NCBI GenBank assembly: GCA_025766275.1
Contig: JAFKAC010000250.1
Coordinates: 1 to 45,311 of the forward strand
DNA: 45,311 bases
Source: Lactarius indigo
Lineage: Eukaryota; Basidiomycota; Agaricomycetes; Russulales; Russulaceae
Reading direction: 5' to 3'
The translations under genes and the position numbers were made by a program. The notes under the pieces were generated by a model. It saw nothing but the letters and a program-made list of their open reading frames with translations, made no database searches and had not been told where the DNA came from. Positions 11,206 through 22,439 of this stretch are shown here, one piece after another. Within the stretch, counting starts at the first letter, position 1. Each line of letters starts with the position of its first letter.

Positions 11206-11250
11206 TTGGCAAATGGCAAGGATACGCAGCAGATGGCATATGTTTTATGG
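11158..11250. repeat. Short tandem repeat of a TGGCAAA-like unit
   Basis: About ten imperfect copies of a heptamer close to TGGCAAA/T are packed in roughly 90 bp, with interruptions. The array lies between the two gag-like ORFs of the retroelement. It gives the translated frames their odd CHLP- and PFAT-rich appearance. Confidence 0.75.
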
Positions 11251-11419
11251 CAGGAGATAGGGTAGCCCGGAGAGGCGCGAGGCAACGCGGCAGAGGCAAG
11301 GCGGGCGACCAGCGTTGCATAGTCAGGGAGAAAACAGCGGAGCGGGGAGTAAGGGCACGATGAGGAGCATTTGAGGCGAAAAGGGGGAAATGGTGTTTTT
11401 TAGAGGAAAAGAAGAATTG

Positions 11420-12349
11420 TTAGCGCATGCGGGATTTTGTAAGGGAAACACTCGTTCGCACCTTATCGATCTTCCTTTCCTGAAGCCTGGTGTTTAAGTC
11501 ATCAGAGATAGTGCGAAGGAGGCCTTCGCTGATTATCTCGATGTTGAATCCTTCGTTGCGGCTCAGAGCGTCGAACCACTCCCGCCTGACTCGGCTTTGG
11601 TATAGCAGCAGTGCCTTTCTGCCATTGGTCTGAACGCGGATGGGGTGCATATCTAGAACGACAAAGAAAGCCGCTAGGGCTTCTGCGTTACTGGGGGGCC
11701 AGGCTTTTGATTTGGCTATGAAGTGTAACATCGAGTTCTTGGCCTCCATTAGTTCCAGCCAGCTCAAGTCTTCATCGTTTCTGATGCCCCTAGCGGGCGC
11801 CATGGCAGCTAGCGGGCGCATTGCGATTGTGTCCCCGAGTTGCGTGAACGTGAGAGAGTCTTGGTTGCCCGATCTACTCGAGTCGGCCGCGGCATCCCTG
11901 CAGCCTTTCAACGTGAAGTAGTCTAACTCGACCCATTCCAGGTTGTTTATCTTGTTTATTGCGTACTGGGCTGGTCTCGGTTCAATCCAGTCACCGAGGC
12001 AGCGGCGAGGGTCGAAGGTGTTCATCTTCGGTTTTTTCTTCTCGGCTTCTCTGCGGAGTTCCTCGGCCTCTTTTTCGCGCTGAGCAACCTGCGCGGCTTC
12101 TGCCTCTTGATCTAGTCTGTCTTGTTCATCTTGTGCCTCTCTATCTTGCTCGAGTTGGGCGTCCCAGGCGGCTCTTTTGTTGAAGTTCTCTTGGGCCCAT
12201 GCGTCTTTCATTCGCTGTACTGCTTCTATCTCCGTAAGCGGTTGGGGTCCTCGGTGAGACTCTATCATTGATCTTCTCATAAAATCCCACTCATCGCTTT
12301 CAAAACTAGGGCAGACTGCCTGGTTGGGGTCTACGTTGATGCGTGGCAT
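11420..12349 (-). CDS. Gag-like ORF of the YR retroelement
   Basis: A 309-residue ORF opens with ATG at 12349 (MPRINVDPNQAVCPSF) and is uninterrupted. Residues ~60-110 form a strongly charged, probably coiled-coil stretch (DEQDRLDQEAEAAQVAQREK and similar). The later half is mixed alpha-helical with WIEPRPAQYAINKINNLEWV and a conserved-looking region around ALAAFFVVLDMHPIR. There is no enzyme motif. Its position as first ORF upstream of a zinc-knuckle ORF and RT supports a structural Gag role, inferred from context rather than a recognised domain. Two hairpins lie 80-155 bp upstream. Confidence 0.65.
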   Translation of the reverse strand: MPRINVDPNQAVCPSFESDEWDFMRRSMIESHRGPQPLTEIEAVQRMKDAWAQENFNKRAAWDAQLEQDREAQDEQDRLDQEAEAAQVAQREKEAEELRREAEKKKPKMNTFDPRRCLGDWIEPRPAQYAINKINNLEWVELDYFTLKGCRDAAADSSRSGNQDSLTFTQLGDTIAMRPLAAMAPARGIRNDEDLSWLELMEAKNSMLHFIAKSKAWPPSNAEALAAFFVVLDMHPIRVQTNGRKALLLYQSRVRREWFDALSRNEGFNIEIISEGLLRTISDDLNTRLQERKIDKVRTSVSLTKSRMR

Positions 12350-12430
12350 GCTTAAAAAAGGGAGCCTTCTGAATTGCTCTTTTTGAAGTGAGTATTGGAC
12401 AGGAGTGAAAACACTACGAAATAAAAGACT

Positions 12431-12504
12431 ACCGGTATTTCAGACCGGTTGGAAAATGGGCGGAGAGGTGGCGGCACGAAAGAGGAAACTGAGCACGTGC
12501 CGCC
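12431..12504. repeat. Two adjacent hairpins upstream of the gag-like ORF
   Basis: The self-complementary word ACCGGT occurs at 12431-12436 and again at 12444-12449. Next to it GGCGGCACG (12470-12478) pairs perfectly with CGTGCCGCC (12496-12504) across a 17-nt loop. This could be part of the retroelement leader or of its terminal structure. Confidence 0.55.
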
Positions 12505-12629
12505 CTCTTCGCTCGCGCAAAGACTACACTCTAAGGCACCGTTCGTTTCTCACTCCGCCTTAGACTGGCCAACCTTGTCGAGCAAGGGAACTACCAAAGC
12601 TCACATTTCACTCGGACCACGGATTCAGA

Positions 12630-12930
12630 GATTTTGTGATCTCTCAAGTTTCCACACACTCACTACCGGATTCAATTTTGTGATGTCCTTCAGGTATGCG
12701 TATTCTGTGGTCGCAACCAACACGTGCTGGACCATGTGCATATAATTGTTGAAATGGAAGAGGCGGCGGTTTGTTGTTCCTATCTTATTTTCTTCGAGCT
12801 GAACAGGCAGACGAGCGAGGCCATGTCCCTGAATTACAAAGTCTAGTCAACACGAATCAAACAATGGAACGACTCTATGAGCTATACATCGTAGGTTCTT
12901 CAACAGATATTCCTTCTTTATTCGCAAGGT
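12630..12930. repeat. Displaced distal upstream segment of TOR copy A (duplicate of ~22570-22800)
   Basis: This segment aligns with sequence just upstream of TOR copy B. TTTTGTGATCTCTCAAG is shared at about 12633 and 22571. CATGTGCATATA and CATGCGCATATA follow at about 12733 and 22689, then CCTTCTTTATTCGCA at about 12912 and 22778. It therefore belongs to the tandem duplication unit and once lay next to the copy A promoter at 3930. An extra ~90 bp is present here relative to 22740-22776. Homology ends near 12930, marking the right edge of the duplicated unit. Confidence 0.75.
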
Positions 12931-13682
12931 TCTTTTTTTTCTTCTTCTTTTGGATCCATTAATATTTTCGGGATACATATCAAAGATACAGACCAGTCGT
13001 AGCGAGACCCACTGCAGTTGTGAAACGCACGTAGCCCACAACCCCAAGCCCGTAAATAACCAAGTAAATAACCGAAGCATAGGAAGAGTTAGATGGTTGA
13101 AATTATATGGGAAAGCGGCTTAAACTGGTACAGGGTGGTATTAGAATAGGGCAGCAAGCTGCACGTTAGACATAATTGAAACGCGAAACGAGACGAGACT
13201 GCAAGAGGAAACCAAACCTCAGTGTGCTCCTTACCTAGTCGGGTTTGGATGGCACATCCAGGGGGGGACACGATTCCGGCTTTGAGATCGCGCGAGTCTG
13301 GGCCGGGAATTTCAAGAGACGTCCAGCGCCTTCGCGAGTAGAGAAGAGGTCGAAGAAAGGATAGAGGGGGTTTACAGGGCAGAAGGCTGTGGTGAGGAAT
13401 GCCGTGGAAATACGGCTTTGGAGGTAGCGCAGGCAGTGATGCATAGATGGATGATTTGCTCCCCGGATCAAATACGGGCTCCGCAAGGGCATTCGATTGC
13501 TTCCGGGGGGTCATTAGTACGGAAGCGTTGGACGTAGGTGCCTGTGAACGAATGATCTGTGGCAACCTGAAGGGTGGTGCACGATTCGCACGGTCCCTGA
13601 CTTGAGTAACGATACAGTTGCTTTTGCTCGTGTTAGAAAACCAAGAAGCGTAGACCTTTGGAGATCAAGGCGCGGATACAAA
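12931..13682. other. 3' flank of TOR copy B
   Basis: This holds the probable 3' untranslated region of TOR copy B, which reads leftward, and the junction with the duplicated segment. It includes a T-rich run (12931-12952). An open minus-strand frame (about 13508-13089) begins at an ATG at 13508, but its Pro/Ser/Leu-rich translation resembles nothing I know. I see no supported gene. Confidence 0.45.
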
Positions 13683-16600
13683 TCACCAGAACGCACACCT
13701 ACACCTGGGAGTGAGCATGAAAAAGTGAAAGCGTGGGATGAATCGTACCACCCAGAGAAAGACTGGCATAGATTTTCCAAAGAGGTTGCCTGCAGGATGA
13801 GTTTGTCGACCTGCGCTTGCACTGAAAGTACAACGTTGGGATCGAAATCACGACCTAAAGATACCGTTAGTCCTCTCTGTCTGTCTCCGAAAGCGAGACA
13901 AGAAGCCTCTGCGAACCTGTGAGTTTGTGTTGTACACGATTCAGTACTGCCAACGCCCGGTCGTTGCGCTCTTGGGCCTCTGCGATTAAGGTTCGGGTAT
14001 TAGCAGGGTGCTGAGCGTCTGCGAGAAAAAGGTAGTTGGCATTACCATTGAGAATGGTGTTTTCGTCCGCTCGCAAGTTGCGAACGGGCTCCTGCGCGTA
14101 TGCGCTGGTGCGAGACAAGTCGGATGTCCGTGCCGATTCTCCTCCTGGTCCTGGTATAAGAAGAAGGTCTACACGTGCTGTGCTGGAAAAAAGCTCACCG
14201 GCTGGTCGCCTGTTGTCAGCATTGGTTGGCATCAACCGCCAATTGATCAGCGGGTCATAGATGAAGGCCTCCAAGACGGCCATCAGGGATTCTTTGTTGT
14301 CACGAAGGACCCGCATCGTGATTTCGCAGGTGTTTCTATAACTGCCTTCTATTCCGCTGACCTGTGGGAGAGGGGAGGAGGAAGTTACGCGATACTTACG
14401 GGCGAAGGGACGCCTAGCCTACCTCCATTGCGTGCGTGAGCATGCGCGTTAATCGAAACGGTATTTTTTCAGGGAACTTCTCGCGATGCATTGCTACCTC
14501 AAAACAGTCACCGAAGTCAATGTGCACGACCTTTCCCGTCTTGCGCTCCAGCATGAGATTGGTCGGGTGGCGGTCACCAAGCCCGAGTATGTAGCCGACC
14601 ATGCTATTGACCGCAAGAGACCGAGTGAACGTCGCACGACGCTCGAGCCAGTGTTCCGAGTTGATGCTCTTCAGCCACAAGACTCGGTACAGGTCCTGGC
14701 CAGTTGTATTCTCGAGAGCATACTCGAAAACCTCGATCTTTTGTAGAAGCATGAGGTTTTCGTAGTCCGGCGCCATCTACGCACTGCGATTAAGTGGACA
14801 ATCGTCACCACGGTGAAAAGTGGGCTTGCCTGCAGCATCAGTCGGTACTCGATGTTCAAAAGGACCTTGCGCGATTCGCGATAGTCGCGAACCAAGGCGT
14901 GCAACGTGTCGCTATCGTGTACCCATCCGATAAGACCAGCGTGTGGTCCAAGAGGTGTGACAGGATATCCTTGAATGTGGAGACGACGCTTGAAGCTGTC
15001 GGTATCTTCTGATAGGAGTGTGTTCACAAGACTGAACAGTTGCATCACCCGCTCGTCTTGACGAAGATCTTCGTTTCCTAGAGAAAGCCGTATGTCACAG
15101 GTACGAGTGGGAAGCAGCTAAAGGTGCGTGCCTTTGAGAAGGTACTGATACTCCTTTCCGTCGCTGCCTTTGAGACAGAGTTGACGCGGCCTCCGCTTAG
15201 ATAGAATGACTGATAGTTTGGGGGCAAAGTTCATAATCGTGATGATGGGCTTTCCGCTATGGTACGTTCCTGCAACCTGAATTGAGCACACAGGAGGGTC
15301 TCATCATAGGACACGTACCTGGTGCCGCAAGCTCTAAATCACGTGCTTTCAATAGTTCTGGTGAAACATATTGCAAATCGAGTGTCGTCAATTGCGGCAG
15401 CTGCTTCTCAACTTTCTTGAAGACCTTTAAGAAAAACATGAACGAGCCACCTGACAACGAACAACGATTTGTCTTACCGCGAAATAAATGTCCCAGGCAT
15501 TGTCCAGGTCTTTTATTTCGCCGTATCTCTGATATCGACGCGTCGCTTCTCTTGCCTCTTGAAGCTCGCGACCGAACGCTTGGATGAAAGATGTTTCGCG
15601 TGCAGTTTGGGGCCCCTTGCATTATGACGGTGAGCAGCCAGCTAGTACGGGTTTTCAGATGGATGCTAACCCTCTCTAACTCTTCGTGGAGCGGCTCAAG
15701 TGCTGCAATCATACCCTCCGGGTTGTGCTCGGTGTAGTATTGACGAGATGCCTCTTCTAGCCTCTCGTGCCACTGCTCGTGCCATAAGATGGCGACGCGT
15801 ATGAGTTCGTGACCGACGACAAGGGCCTATCAATAAGGGGTAAGACACGCTCCTCATCAAGTCCGCAGACGTACCTGCTCCACAATGGCGGGACTGTGCT
15901 GCTTCATTCGGTCCATGATGGCGAGTGCAACTTCCTTTCGCAATGCACTCGGGGACTTTGACGCCACGGTGAGAGGATAAACCAGTGCCTGCGGGTGGTG
16001 TTTGCCGACATCCGTGAGTAGACTCGTAATGTTCCTCCTAATATTCGTATTCGGTGTTTGGATGCGCGCGATGATCTAGATAGAATAGGTGACCAGGGGT
16101 AGAGAATGATGGTTACGGACAACTTACCTGAGGAATTACTTCGAGCCAAGTATCTACCTCGACTGTACTGAACCCGCTGGCAATCGCGTGATTGACTTCA
16201 TCATGAGCTCCGAACTTGAACCACAATGTCAGAAGCCTGAGAGTATCCTGGAGAGCATTATCGCTACGTAGGGCGATAGAGCGGAAGAAGCCTGAAACGC
16301 GTTGTTTGGTTCGTTGGATGTAAATTGGCAAAAGCGCAAATACCTTGGACTGCGGGAATGATGTGGGGAACCAAGGTGGTACCCATTACATCCGCGGCAT
16401 TCACCTCTGCTTGATTCAGAAGGTGGTTGACGACCTCGAGGTTAGCTAAAGCCCAAGTATGCCATGCCTTGTACCAGTTAGGGTCAAAATGTGTGGCAAG
16501 AAGGTACGAGTGCAGAATGTCTTTCACGTTCCGCTATAAACCCCCATATTACGAAACTAGTGCAGGCGATAGGACGAAGTGCACTCACCGTAGCCCAGTT

Positions 16601-19600
16601 GTCCGAAAGTTCCATTTGCCACTCACCTTGTTTGAAGTAGCAGCGCGCCAGGAGCCGTGCAAGTTCATCAAGCTTCTGTTTAGATACACCAGATCGCTGT
16701 CCTCTCTGAGTTGTTTCTGACTCCAAGTCCCTCGATAAACTGGTCGCGAATGTACGTAGGAAGTTGAGGCTCTCTTCCTTAGATCCAGATGCCCACATAT
16801 ACTTGAGCTGGGCGTAGACCACGTTCGGAGGGGCTTTCTGGTGCTGAGAATACAGTATATAAAATCAATTAGCCACGTCACAAACTCCCTAAGGAATGGC
16901 CTACCCTTTCTTGAGATAGCAGAGAATTAATTGTCTTTTCGGCGAGTAACATACGCTCGGACTTCCGACACAGGTTGGCAAATTTAATCCACATAGCTGG
17001 GTCGTCGTCTGGACTGAGGACCAGCGTTCGGACCTGCAGAATCCGCTGCCAAACTTCGACGTCAGGCTGGCATCCTTGTAGCCTAACCACTTTAAGCAGA
17101 ACGACAACTTTCCGATGACGCTAATCATACCTCTTGACCCAAGTCTTCCTGATAGTTTGCTGACGTTCGGGCTGATCAGCGAATTGCTTATAAGCGATGA
17201 TCTCCTCCAGCTCCGACAGCATCTGAGCTCGAACCATGACGCTGACGCAATGTTAGATAAGAGAACTATGCATCAGTTCTACCACACTCACTTGTACGAC
17301 CGCCCGTAGCGCTCGCCAATAAGTCCTGTGAGCTCAGGGTCGAGTAGATCGCGCGCCTTCGTGATGTGTGTTAGTGCCTTCGAGAACTGATTCTGATGCA
17401 CGGAAAGAATAGCACGATAGAACGCGCGATCCGTCGAATCGGCCTTCATCTTCGCGATGTAGTTGTCCATGGAATCCCAGTCATTCAACGACCAGGCCGC
17501 GGCAGCAGCCATCGGCGCGATCTCGCGGCATTCTTCGGGTGTCGCACTCGCCCAGTACTCCTCGACCTGCACTGCAAGCTGGTCCCACTCCCCAAGTGCA
17601 TGCAGGCACTTCATCCGACCAATCGAGATGTCAGGGTTGTCCGGGTCCTCTTGCTCCCGCCGCTCGTACATACGGAGTGCTTCCTGCCACCGCCCAAGTC
17701 TCTCGTACCACTGATCGTGTTTGGTGATATCATATTGTTCACGCGCGACAAGGAGAGTACCCCACGCTGCGTCTGATTGCTGCAACTTGGTGTTGATTCC
17801 GATCAGGGCTTCGATAATCGACGGCGATGTCTCAGTGAAGAACTCAAGCTCCTTGTAATGCAGAGCCTTGGCATAGGCGTGGTACTTGAGCGCATACTCT
17901 CCAAGAATGCTGTTTTCAATCGGGAGCCGCTGATCTTCGTGTTCCATAAACTCGCACAAGTTCAATAACCTGTGTATAAGCTCTGATGGCGCAGTCGGCG
18001 ACGTGATGGCACGATCGACGGCGCGAACGAGATCTTCCTGCGATACAGTTTTGAGATATACTTCCCGAACTACAACGTATTAACGTACCTGATACTGTTC
18101 GTACAGCTCCCGCCAGCACGAAATAAATGCCGCGTTGAACAACTCTTTCGCCAGAGGTGGATGAACGTCCACCAAGCTCATGCAAGCACGTAGAGCATGT
18201 GACGGTGATTCTTTCATAAACTCGACGGAAAGCCGATGCATCCATTCCAGCCAATCTTCCCTGGTAGAGACCAGTGACGTGTCCCACGCTTGCTTCAGGT
18301 GTTGTTGATTAACCGCCATCTTGGCCGCCTCCGCGGGAGCAGAGAACTCCGGCGTCTTATTACTCTCGTTCATGCTGCAATGGCTTTATGAGCAGAAATA
18401 CGTAGTCTCAAATAAAGATCGCTTACATATACTCCAGTGTCCCTAGCTCCTGTGGCAAGCGCTCACCATTAAGCAGCTTAGAGACAAGATTCTCATACTT
18501 GGGGTGTGGTATTCTGTGGCGAAGTAGTGCCTGTACCTATCGTCAGCCGATATGGGACGGATACAAAGGGGAGAATGCGTGCTTTGTTAATAGTAGGAAC
18601 GAATATAGCAAAGTCTGATCCTAGTTGGACAAGCAGAGAACACAAGGTGTCCAGAACGGCCATCCTCAGTTCGTTATTCGAAGACGTTAGTACGCGCACA
18701 AGAGGGTGGATAATTCGTGACGCATGGTCCGAGAAGTTAACGCGACTTGAAAGCCCGTCAATCGTAACGATCGCACGTTTGCGTAGCGGCGTCGACGCAT
18801 CGAGTCGCTCATACGTTTTTACCATGATTGGAATGACAAGGTGTAAGTACTCCTCGATGTTTGAACCAAACGTCAAAAACGCGTCAAACACCTTGATTTG
18901 CGTTGCGGACCGTTTGTCGTTCAATTCTCCGTCAAACACTTTCAAGATCAGCGGCAAGATCGTCGGAAGGAACGGTCTGAATTCCGCATCCAGGGCCTTC
19001 CCAAGCGACTCAATAAGTGAGACGAGAGGAAGTTGCAGCGATTGGTTTTCCCAAAGGTCCGTCACGAGCCCGAAGATGTCGGGCATATATTTGCGGAGGT
19101 GCTGCTTGACAATGCCGATAAGGATAGCGAGCTGCTGTAAGTGAAACTCTTGTAAGCGCGCGGCGGAACTACGAGTCACGGCGGCGAAGGCTGGAATAAT
19201 CTAGACGGGTTGTGAGTCGGTTTGCCTCTTCGCGTAACGAATTGTGCGCACCTGTGGCAAGAATGTCACGCATTTGAGGCCTTGAGTCTTGAATATCGAC
19301 ATTATGGCTTCAATCACGGTGTGGTGCTGGCTGCTCAAGGACTGGTCCTTTAAAATGCCGAGTAGTGCGTTGATGACAACTGTCTGATAGTAGTCGTCAG
19401 ATGCCGATGATGTTGTATGAGTGAGATTAATCGCGGCTGCGGTAGGCGTCTGCGACTCGTTCGATTCCTCGTCGGGCCTCGTCTGCGATGGCGGTCATCC
19501 GTCTAATTCTCCGTCATAGGCGGCGTGACATACCTTTCTTCTATAAGGATCTAGCGCGCCAATAATTCCAAGGACCTTGATCACCTCCCGTCGCACCGAC

Positions 19601-22439
19601 GGATTCGGTTCGCTCTTCAGAATTCGACCAAAGATCTGCAGCAGCTGGGGATACTCTACTAGCGGCTGTATAACAAATCCTGTGCTCGAACAAACCTGCC
19701 CCAGCGCGTGCAGTGCAGCGTCGCGCTTCACAATGCTCGAGTCCGCGAGCTTCGAGAGGATGATGTCCATTAACTCGGGAACGTGTGGAGTCACGTCCTC
19801 GCCACCAACACACGTCAGCTCGCCAAGACACATCAACACGTTGGCGGCAACAGTCGAATTGGGATCACCGGCTTTCTGTAGGAGCACGCGCAGCATCGGC
19901 AGGGCATATGGCTTGATTAGGCGCTGGGTCGCGCTTACGAGGAGCGTCAATAACCTGGTACAATCTTCGCGGCTGCGCCTATTGACTTTTCGGTCATAGG
20001 ATAAGACAGATTCAAGAATCGAGGCTCACGTGACGGTCGAGTATTCGAGCTCGGTGAGCAGCTGGATAAGCGACTTGCGAAGAGAAGGTACGACATGAGC
20101 CGGGTTGTGCAAAGCAAGACGTCCAATGAGGCCGACCGCAGTCTCGCGATTCTCAAAGATCTCATCGTTGAGTGCTATAAAGAGGGAGCGGACGTTCTCT
20201 GCTTGGGCGAGGTGCTTATCGAATTGTTCGTGTAGGTTTGTTAGGACAGCTTGTCGGATTGCAGCGTCTGAATATGAGAGATTAGCCAACCCCGTGAAAA
20301 CACTTAGAACTGAATTTCACAAACCCGGATCAGCAATGCCCACTGTAAGAAGCTTATCGATGACGTCGCTGATGACCTCGATGGAGTTATTGCTTCCCTG
20401 GAAGCAGATAGGGTCGCGCCTGAAGACGCTGCAGCATGTCAGTGCTGCGGCCTTTCGCACTTCAGAGTGGTCTTCTTCAAGGAACGGGAGTGCACAGTTG
20501 CGAACGAAATCGTTTAGTACGTGGCCTGTAAAATAGATGAACACCTCAGTAACGCACTGAAAAGTGAAAGTGCTTAATGTCATACCACTAAAGTCGAATT
20601 CGCCGAGGATGGTGAGTGCCAAAGTGATGAGCTCGGGGCTTTTCGTCGTGCCAGCGCTCTGGTAGTCTGGTGAACAATTGTTTGGGTTCGGAAAGATGCG
20701 CCCTACCTGAGATGTGTTGAGGTCGCGGGAAATAGTAGAAACATTACCCCGGATGAGAGCTGGTGGTGCACCAAGGGGCTTATACGATTTGTCGCTGAGG
20801 ATCATCGATAACATGTCCAAGAGGCGATCTGCAACTCGAAATTAGATCTCCAAACCGTCTCCAAACACGAGAAAGCAAGCAGAGACTTGCCTTGTATGGT
20901 CTTCAAGAGAGGCGGAATGTTCTTAGCGATTTCAATCAGAGCGTGATGAAGAGGTGCGCTCAGTCCGCATGCGAACATCAAGTCCAACTGGTCGTGCAGG
21001 AGCTTTGTCAAGTTAGGACCAACGGCGGCAGCCAGCATGCCGACGCATTGAAACATAGGTTCCTCAGGAGGCGCCTTCTTCCTAACATAAAATGAGAAAA
21101 GAGCTAACGAGGTTGTGGATCCATGCATCCGAGTCCTACCCTCTGTTCTGCAAGCCAAGCTTAACTTGCTGCATGATTGAGTCCAGGAACGGCTTCATAT
21201 CACTACCAACAGCCTTTGCCACGTGTCCTATAGCGACGAATGCTTCAACAGAATCAGTGACAGTGGAAGGATAGGAGTAGCAGATCAAGCGTACCGAACT
21301 CTCGATCACTCGATTTACCGAGAAGGGTCAGAAGATGGCCCATCGCTCTGTGGAGGAAGTGTTCGCTGAACGTCTGAGTGTCGTACACGGCGAGTGTAGG
21401 GATAAGTGTGATGACCATCTTCCGTACGAAAGGGTCGCGTGATGTCCTGAAGCGCAAGATACTCTCTGCTGTGTCCATGAAATTCTCGCGCATGAACTAC
21501 ATCGACCGGGTTATTGAAAAAATATCAGAGGGCGGATGAACTCACCATCCCGCCATGAAGTAGAAGCTCGCGATATGTAAGCAATGCACCGTGAATGATC
21601 TCTGGCTGACTCATTTTGAGCCCAGCCTGCGCGTCAGCTAGGATCTTCGCGAGATGAGTGGTCCTCCCTTGTCGCTCCCTCTGAGCAATGATCTCGAGAC
21701 AAGCCGCGAGGAGTTCAGCTGCACCCTCTCTGACAATCACGCGTGGGTCTCGAATCGGCATAAGGATTTTGTCGAAGACGAGGTCAATGTGCGAATGAAA
21801 GTAGACGGGGCTGTTTCGAGCGAGCTCTTTCAGGATGAGCACACCGGCGTACCGGCCTGGCTCTTGTTTGTCGCCTTGCAACAAGCCGATGGCAGCAGGC
21901 ACCTCAAAGTCCATGAAATGCTCTCCAAAAGCTGCGCCGCCAATCTCTGCGATCTGTCCGAGTGTCTTGGAGGCAGCCAGCATGATGTTGAGGTCTCCAT
22001 TAGGTAAAAGAGACTTGACATAATTGTAGAAGCGGAAAAGATTGTGTTTGAACTCGATTGTCTCTTCGCCGTCCACATCGAGAAGGTGGTCTAGGACGAT
22101 CAGAGTTTGCAAGTTGAATCAAAAGAGAAGATGCACACCGATGGCGAGAATGCCCCCCAATTTATCGTGACTGTGAGGACTATGTACGAGGTCGAACAGT
22201 CTTTGATTTATTGAATCTTCCCATAGCTTCGTCGCGGCATCTGAGGACATTTCGACCACCTTTGTGGCAACCTGAGGACGGTCTTCATTAAGCGCAGACA
22301 GTTTGTCAGTAGCAGAGTGACACACATATCGTCGTAATTCGAGAGCGGATTGGAGACGTGTCTCTGGACTCTTGTTCCTAAGACCGAGAAAGATAGTATT
22401 GAGTGTGTCAGTCTGCTGGGAGACAGACGGAGTTGCCAT
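13683..22439 (-). CDS. TOR: Target of rapamycin (TOR) Ser/Thr kinase, complete copy B
   Basis: This is the PIKK-family kinase at the heart of TORC1/TORC2, coupling nutrients to growth. The spliced product is roughly 2,400 residues from about two dozen introns of 46-75 nt. HEAT repeats occupy 22439 to about 18380, the FAT domain follows to about 16100, and FRB lies at about 15800-15395. FRB holds [13 protein letters not shown], keeping the Ser whose mutation gives rapamycin resistance, and NAWDIYF. The kinase domain includes [17 protein letters not shown], the catalytic loop [10 protein letters not shown] (about 14577-14545) and [13 protein letters not shown] ends [11 protein letters not shown] then CAFW and stop, the canonical TOR tail. 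The last coding exon is only 16 nt (13698-13683). The ATG at 22439 matches copy A. At least four introns start with GC rather than GT (20890, 18582, 15131, 14829). I found no disabling lesion. Confidence 0.95.

Larger units (their letters stand above)
7481..12349 (-). mobile_element. Tyrosine-recombinase retrotransposon (DIRS/Ngaro-like order), protein-coding core
   Basis: On the minus strand the order is gag-like ORF (12349-11420), zinc-knuckle ORF (11205-10600), reverse transcriptase plus RNase H (about 10643-8700) and tyrosine recombinase (about 8650-7481). RT combined with a tyrosine recombinase instead of a DDE integrase defines the DIRS order. I see no methyltransferase domain after the recombinase, which resembles the Ngaro branch known from basidiomycetes more than classical DIRS-1. 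These elements integrate through a circular DNA intermediate and normally make no target-site duplication, consistent with none being seen. The terminal (split or inverted) repeats could not be recognised, so only the coding core is delimited. The element sits inside the interrupted upstream region of TOR copy A. Confidence 0.88.

Noticed and set aside
11158..11250. Possible CRISPR-like or satellite array
   Set aside because: Units are about 7 bp with no spacers, and the genome is eukaryotic. It is a simple tandem repeat in the retroelement.
13089..13508. Minus-strand ORF just downstream of TOR copy B
   Set aside because: Low-complexity Pro/Ser/Leu content with no splice continuation and no family; it fits TOR 3' flank better.
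18506..19144. Plus-strand ORF of 212 codons, repeated at 4-501
   Set aside because: It is antisense to conserved TOR HEAT-repeat exons in both copies.
20281..20335. Extra stop after GIADPGL in copy B only, suggesting copy B is damaged
   Set aside because: The stop is inside an intron (GTTTGT to ATTCAG). Splicing joins GIADP to DAAIRQAV in both copies.
22091..22138. In-frame TGA after exon 1 of both TOR copies, suggesting pseudogenes
   Set aside because: The stop lies in a 48-nt intron (GTGTGC to CTAG) present in both copies. Splicing gives [16 protein letters not shown], the expected TOR sequence.
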